In this document: piece after piece, positions 7,930-11,519 of the stretch
Position numbering within the stretch: position 1 is the stretch's first letter
Layout: the number at the start of each line of letters is the position of its first letter
DNA from: an uncultured Planctomycetaceae bacterium
GTDB lineage: Bacteria; Planctomycetota; Planctomycetia; Pirellulales; Pirellulaceae
Length of the DNA: 11,519 bases
Assembly (NCBI GenBank): GCA_937967755.1
Contig: CALBTA010000263.1
Coordinates: 1 to 11,519 of the forward strand
Direction of reading: 5' to 3'
Translations under genes and position numbers: made by a program
Notes under the pieces: generated by a model
Seen by the model: the letters and a program-made list of their open reading frames with translations, nothing else
Database searches by the model: none
What the model was told of the DNA's origin: nothing

Positions 7930-8020
7930 AGTCGCTCGAAATTGCGCAGTCGGACCGCGGTGTGGAGAATCGCGCACTTGCAAACCGAGAACGCGGGGTG
8001 CCTCCAGTGCGATGAAACAG

Positions 8021-8386
8021 TCATGCCTCGTGGGAGGCGAACTTCTCGGCTCGAACGTCGCAGCGCTGCGCCGCCGCCTCCAGACGGTCGGCTTGATGGC
8101 GGGCTTCAGCAGTAAGGCGTTGTAGTATGGCGATCTTGGTGTCTAGTTCGCCCTTCAACTCGCGGGCCGTTTCGTGCATTTCCACTTGCCAGCGGAGGAT
8201 TTCCGGTGGGGCGTCCATCAGCGGTTGTTGGGCTTTGGATGCGGCGATCACGTCGCGGCGCGGATCACGGCGCGCAGAATTCCGCTTGCGGTAGTACCGG
8301 TTCCACCGCCGCATGAGGATGACCGTCATCATGCCCACGCCCATCAGCAGCAAGAGCGACGATTTGTTTTCAAACAGGAATTCCAT
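8021..8386 (-). CDS. small single-TM coiled-coil protein, function unknown
   Basis: A 121-residue protein that I do not recognise as a named family. Residues 9-25 form one hydrophobic helix, followed by a strongly basic stretch (about 26-44, rich in Arg and Lys). By the positive-inside rule this places the C-terminus in the cytoplasm. A linker to about 58 is followed by a charged helical region (about 60-115: ILRWQVEMHETARELK and onward) with coiled-coil character, ending in a Cys/His-containing tail. The start is supported by GGGAG at 8394-8398, 7 nt before the ATG. It begins 23 bp after the larC stop on the same strand, so it is probably co-transcribed with larC. It converges on the response regulator, with 91 bp between them and no clear terminator. 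The design suggests a membrane-tethered scaffold or adaptor, but this is only inference from shape. Confidence 0.75.
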   Translation of the reverse strand: MEFLFENKSSLLLLMGVGMMTVILMRRWNRYYRKRNSARRDPRRDVIAASKAQQPLMDAPPEILRWQVEMHETARELKGELDTKIAILQRLTAEARHQADRLEAAAQRCDVRAEKFASHEA

Positions 8387-8393
8387 CCGTGGT

Positions 8394-8400
8394 CTCCCTC
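8394..8400 (-). promoter_or_regulatory. Shine-Dalgarno site of the small membrane protein
   Basis: Read on the minus strand, GAGGGAG lies in the 23-bp gap after the larC stop, 7 nt before the ATG at 8386. It shows that the small frame is a translated gene rather than an antisense shadow. Confidence 0.65.
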
Positions 8401-8409
8401 AGGTCCATG

Positions 8410-9573
8410 CTACGACTTGGCCGCTTCGATTGCCGCTTGCCTAACATCCTCCAGTGCAACTGCGTATTTTTCCGCCGCGCACTTACACGATTCGTATTCC
8501 GGCGAAAAGCGCCGCGAGCCGTCGGGCAGCGTCGCGATCTTGCCTTCGATCTGTCCCCAATCGGTTTTTACCGTGTGTGCTTCGCGCGGCAGCGAGCGCC
8601 GCAAGACAGCCGTTCGCCGAACGCCGAGGGTGGTCGTTTCGCGAAACAGGATTGTTTCAAGACTCTCTACGTCGGCTTGTTGGCACAGCGCGCTCAGCAC
8701 GACTGCCGGCCGGGCTTTTTTCATGCCGATCGCCGTGGTGTACGCATCCAGGGCACCCGCGTTAAGCAGTTGCGTCAGGCAATGACCGATCTGCTCGCCC
8801 GTCGCGTCGTCGAGGTTCGTTTCCAACAGCACTAGTTGTTCCAGCGCCGGTACTTCGCTCGATTGGCCGATTAGAATCCGCAGCAGATTCGGCTGTTCTT
8901 CCAAATCGCGCTGGCCGCTGCCCAGCCCGATGTGTTCGATCGTCATTGCCGGTGGCGGCCCGAAGTTCTCAACCAGCGTGGCGACAATCGCCGCGCCGGT
9001 GGGCGTGGTGAGTTCGGCTTCGACTTGCGACGCCGCCAGCGGCGAACCCTTTAACAGTTCAGCGGTCGCCGGCGCGGGAATGCTGCAACGGCCGTGGGCG
9101 ATATCGACAAAGCCGTGCCCCGTGGGAACTGGCGAGCATTCGACGCGCTGGATCCCCAGCAAATCGAACGCCACCGCGCACCCTACGATGTCGGCGATCG
9201 AATCAACCGCGCCGACTTCGTGAAAGTGAACTTTTTGCAACGACGTGCCATGCACCTTCGCTTCCGCCTCTCCCAACTTGGTAAAAATACGTTTGGCAAG
9301 GTCTTGCTGATTTTTCGTCAGCCCGCTGCCATCGATCATCTCTGTGATGTGGTGTAGGTGCCGGTGCGCGTGTTCCGGTTCATGCTGAACGGTCAATTGC
9401 TTCGCACGGAAACCCTTCTTCTTTACCTCTTTTATTTCCAGCGTGCAGCTTGGCAAACCGAGCGATTCAATGGCCGCTTGGATCTTCTGCAGCGGCGCAC
9501 CGGCATCGATCAGTGCGCCGAGGGTCATGTCGCCGCTGATGCCGCTGGCACAGTCGAGATAAGCGATCTTCAT
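8410..9573 (-). CDS. larC: nickel insertion protein LarC (nickel-pincer cofactor)
   Basis: A 387-residue LarC-family protein (TIGR00299/DUF111). In the characterised pathway LarC uses CTP to insert nickel into pyridinium-3,5-bisthiocarboxylic acid mononucleotide, yielding the cofactor of lactate racemase LarA and related enzymes. Visible signatures are MKIAYLDCASGISGDM at the N-terminus, a His cluster (64, 68, 70, 72, 74, 75) suited to holding nickel, HFHEVGAVDSIADIVG (116-131), TPTGAAI (190-196), ETNLDDATGEQIG (251-263) and IGMKKARP (282-289). The ATG at 9573 is chosen over an in-frame TTG at 9612 because the family begins MKxxYLD and an AGGAA sits 7 nt upstream. Lactobacillus plantarum makes its protein by frameshifting between larC1 and larC2; here it is one intact frame. 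LarA, LarB and LarE are absent from the window. Confidence 0.93.
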   Translation of the reverse strand: MKIAYLDCASGISGDMTLGALIDAGAPLQKIQAAIESLGLPSCTLEIKEVKKKGFRAKQLTVQHEPEHAHRHLHHITEMIDGSGLTKNQQDLAKRIFTKLGEAEAKVHGTSLQKVHFHEVGAVDSIADIVGCAVAFDLLGIQRVECSPVPTGHGFVDIAHGRCSIPAPATAELLKGSPLAASQVEAELTTPTGAAIVATLVENFGPPPAMTIEHIGLGSGQRDLEEQPNLLRILIGQSSEVPALEQLVLLETNLDDATGEQIGHCLTQLLNAGALDAYTTAIGMKKARPAVVLSALCQQADVESLETILFRETTTLGVRRTAVLRRSLPREAHTVKTDWGQIEGKIATLPDGSRRFSPEYESCKCAAEKYAVALEDVRQAAIEAAKS

Positions 9574-9580
9574 ACGCTTT

Positions 9581-9585
9581 TTCCT
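9581..9585 (-). promoter_or_regulatory. Shine-Dalgarno site fixing the larC start
   Basis: Read on the minus strand, AGGAA lies 7 nt before the ATG at 9573. It sits within a perfect 10-bp palindrome, TTCCTAGGAA (9581-9590), that overlaps a second one, GGAATTCC (9587-9594). Confidence 0.65.
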
Positions 9586-9633
9586 AGGAATTCCGGGGAA
9601 GTGTAGTAGCAATGTCCGTTGCTGAGAAAGTGC

Positions 9634-9660
9634 AATATATCAGCCGGATCCGGGGGCCAA
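9634..9660 (-). promoter_or_regulatory. possible weak promoter for larC
   Basis: On the minus strand, TTGGCC (9660-9655), a short 15-bp spacer and TATATT (9639-9634). The -10 is good but the spacing is short, and the -35 falls inside the inverted repeat at 9642-9709. This is the best candidate I see upstream of larC, but it is weak. Confidence 0.25.
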
Positions 9661-9709
9661 CGGCTCGGGAAGTGATGGTCGGAACATCGCGGTCCGTTGG
9701 CCTCCGGCT
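9642..9709. repeat. inverted repeat, REP-like, in the divergent spacer
   Basis: The 16-mer AGCCGGAGGCCAACGG is present as an inverted pair. The right arm (9694-9709) carries its exact complement. The left arm (9642-9663) carries the same two halves, AGCCGGA and GGCCAACGG, separated by a 6-nt insertion (TCCGGG). A 30-nt spacer (9664-9693) lies between the arms. Because it sits between two divergent genes it is not a terminator for either. It could be a REP-type dispersed repeat or a shared control site. Confidence 0.6.
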
Positions 9710-9730
9710 AGCGTGAAAGGAATGCTTCTC

Positions 9731-9760
9731 TTGCCGCGGATGCGCGATGCAATCTATGAT
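9731..9760 (+). promoter_or_regulatory. sigma70-like promoter for the HEAT/TPR gene
   Basis: TTGCCG at 9731-9736 (4/6), an 18-bp spacer and TATGAT at 9755-9760 (5/6). Transcription would start near 9767, giving a leader of about 28 nt before the ATG at 9795. Confidence 0.45.
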
Positions 9761-9794
9761 TCTAGGGAAGTTCGGATTTTCACGAGATATTGCC

Positions 9795-11519
9795 ATGCTA
9801 TCAATGCGTTGCCAGCCAACGGTCGTTCCGCCCGCCCTGCTGCTGTTAGCGGCCTGTTCGTCCGTATTGGCGGAGCAGACCGTGAACAGCCACCACGATG
9901 AACAAGCTGCGCACACGCGGCAGTTGATTCGGAAACTGGGTCACGAAAGCTACGCCACGCGTGAGAAGGCACAGGCGGAACTTTCCCGCATGGGGTTGGC
10001 GGCGTTTGATGCGCTGCTGGAGGCGCAGGACGACGACGACATCGAAGTCGCCATGCGGGCGACGTACCTGGTTCGCGGCATGAAAATTGGTTGGGTGCGC
10101 GAAGACGACCCGCCGGAGGTGAAGGCGATTCTGCGAGGCTACGAAGCGGCCGGTGTCGAGCACCGCCGAAGCATCCTTGATCGACTGGCCTTGGAAGATG
10201 CCTACGTCGGCACCGAAGCCCTGTGCCGCCTGGCCCGCTTCGAAACGAACGAAGTGCTTTCCAAAAAGGCCGCGCTGCTGGTCATGCTGCAGGAGATTCC
10301 CGCCGAAGATCAAGCCAAGGCCGAATACGGCGATTCGATTCGCCGGTCGATCGGGGCGAGCGACCGTAGCGGTGCCAGTTGGCTTCGCACCTACCTGGCG
10401 ATCATCGATGGTAAAGCGGATGCCCTGGACGCTTTGGACGACCTGACCCGCGATGAGCAAGAACTGTTCGGCGTCAGTCCGGATCAATCTTCTCAAGCCA
10501 TCTTGGGCGACCTATTGTTGTGGCAAGCCGGCATGCTCAGGCAGAACGGTCGCCGGCAGCAGGCGTTCGACGTCATCGTTCGCCGGCTCGATCTGCTAGA
10601 CGATGGCCGTGTTGAGGTGATGGAAACGCTCGATTGGTTGATCGAGCGCCAAGCCTGGACTCTGGTTGACGAGGTGAGCAAACGTTTCGCTACGCGGTTC
10701 GACGGCGATGGCGAATTTCTTTACCGCCTGGCCGAGGCCCGCATGAAGCAAGGCCGCGTGGAGGTAGCGGAGACGCTGGCCAAGCGGGCGTTCGATTTGA
10801 AGGAAGATGATACGGCCGAACACCAGCGTCTGGGCGTCGTGCTGCAGTCGCGCGGAATGTTCCAGTGGGCTGATCGCGAATTTCGCCACGCGATGGAGAA
10901 GAGCCCGCCCGGAACGGTCGCTCACATCGAGTCGCACATCTACCTATCTGAGATGCTGCACGATCAACAGGAAGAGATGGCCGCGGCCACCGTGTTACAA
11001 GAATTGGTCGACCAGGCGGAAGAAGACGACACTGTGAAGCAGCAAATTTCCCGCCGCCGCGGCAGCATATCGCCTGTGCTTTCGCGGATGCACTTGTTCT
11101 ACGCGGAACACTACCGCTTGAACGGTGAACTGAAAAAGCAGATCGAACATTTGACCAGTGCCGTCGAGGCGGACCCCACAGATGCCGACGTATTGATCGC
11201 CCTTTACCGCGCGGAGGGGGCCGACGAGGCGCTCCAGAAACGGACTCGGCTGCTGATTCGCTCGGCCGCGGCGACGTTTCACAAACAAGTGGAAATGTTC
11301 AGCCAGCAAGTCGAGCAGGCCCACGATGAAGAGTTTCGGCAGTGGGCGGCACTGCGTTTGGCGACGCTCTACAACCAATACGCCTGGCTGATCGGCAACA
11401 CGGAAGGGGATTACGATACCGCACTGCGGTACAGCCACCGCAGCTTGGAACTGCGGCCGGGGTCAGCGGGTTACCTCGACACGCTGGGGCGTTGTTACTA
11501 CGCCAAAGGTGATTACGCT
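9795..11519 (+). CDS. exported HEAT/TPR-repeat protein, 3'-truncated by window edge
   Basis: The frame is open for 575 codons from the ATG to the last base, so the C-terminus lies outside. Residues 1-26 form an export signal that can be read two ways: signal peptidase I cleavage after SVLA (23-26), or a lipobox LAAC (18-21) giving a lipoprotein on Cys21. An in-frame ATG at 9804 is an alternative start; neither has a strong Shine-Dalgarno site. Residues about 40-95 (LIRKLGHESYATREKAQAEL and onward) resemble a HEAT-like repeat common in planctomycete exported proteins. TPR-like helix pairs follow at about 307-374 (YRLAEARMKQGRVEVAETLA) and at about 540-575, where the window ends inside a repeat. 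The long middle is helical and charged, without a recognised catalytic domain. It is probably a periplasmic protein-binding scaffold (inference). It is divergent from larC. Confidence 0.88.
   Translation, partial: MLSMRCQPTVVPPALLLLAACSSVLAEQTVNSHHDEQAAHTRQLIRKLGHESYATREKAQAELSRMGLAAFDALLEAQDDDDIEVAMRATYLVRGMKIGWVREDDPPEVKAILRGYEAAGVEHRRSILDRLALEDAYVGTEALCRLARFETNEVLSKKAALLVMLQEIPAEDQAKAEYGDSIRRSIGASDRSGASWLRTYLAIIDGKADALDALDDLTRDEQELFGVSPDQSSQAILGDLLLWQAGMLRQNGRRQQAFDVIVRRLDLLDDGRVEVMETLDWLIERQAWTLVDEVSKRFATRFDGDGEFLYRLAEARMKQGRVEVAETLAKRAFDLKEDDTAEHQRLGVVLQSRGMFQWADREFRHAMEKSPPGTVAHIESHIYLSEMLHDQQEEMAAATVLQELVDQAEEDDTVKQQISRRRGSISPVLSRMHLFYAEHYRLNGELKKQIEHLTSAVEADPTDADVLIALYRAEGADEALQKRTRLLIRSAAATFHKQVEMFSQQVEQAHDEEFRQWAALRLATLYNQYAWLIGNTEGDYDTALRYSHRSLELRPGSAGYLDTLGRCYYAKGDYA

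Noticed and set aside
7930..8020. Terminator between the convergent regulator and small membrane gene
   Set aside because: No clean stem with a T-run was found on either strand; only scattered short GC-rich partial repeats.
9846..10496. A 216-codon minus-strand frame within the TPR gene
   Set aside because: The plus-strand frame there is open for 575 codons with an export signal and repeat-like helices; the minus-strand product has no recognisable domain.

Overview
The window looks like an ordinary chromosomal stretch from a Planctomycetota bacterium, most likely of the Pirellula/Rhodopirellula type. This rests on a secreted DUF6807 ("PmoA-like") protein, a large exported HEAT/TPR protein and a GC-rich, loosely packed layout with separate promoters. 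The assignment is inference; there is no rRNA or other marker. I see no mobile element, CRISPR array, tRNA or prophage gene.

Layout from left to right. A 5'-truncated 6-phosphofructokinase (1-1143, +) is followed by a secreted DUF6807 protein (1246-2490, +). Next is acetyl-CoA synthetase acs (2689-4641, +), behind a near-consensus sigma70-like promoter and a long hairpin at the predicted 5' end of its mRNA. A two-component pair follows: a membrane-anchored histidine kinase with four PAS domains (4744-7461, +) and a single-domain Rcp1-like response regulator (7489-7929, +). Two genes on the minus strand converge on this pair: larC, for nickel-pincer cofactor metallation (8410-9573, -), and 23 bp downstream a small one-TM coiled-coil protein of unknown function (8021-8386, -). 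Divergent from larC, an exported HEAT/TPR protein (9795 to the window end, +) is cut off by the right edge. It is open for 575 codons and is easily missed because no stop codon is visible.

Functionally, PFK (glycolysis) and Acs (acetate activation) are central carbon genes. The kinase and regulator form a self-contained phosphorelay input without a DNA-binding output. LarC belongs to the lactate-racemase-type cofactor pathway, but no larA, larB or larE is visible here. Four good sigma70-like promoters precede the DUF6807, acs, kinase and TPR genes, so most genes look independently transcribed. The likely operons are kinase-regulator and larC-small membrane protein.

No clearly new system is evident. 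The items most worth a second look are the 5'-terminal hairpin before acs, the paired inverted repeats in the larC/TPR divergent spacer, the orphan larC with its small membrane partner, and the output-less PAS kinase/Rcp1 pair.
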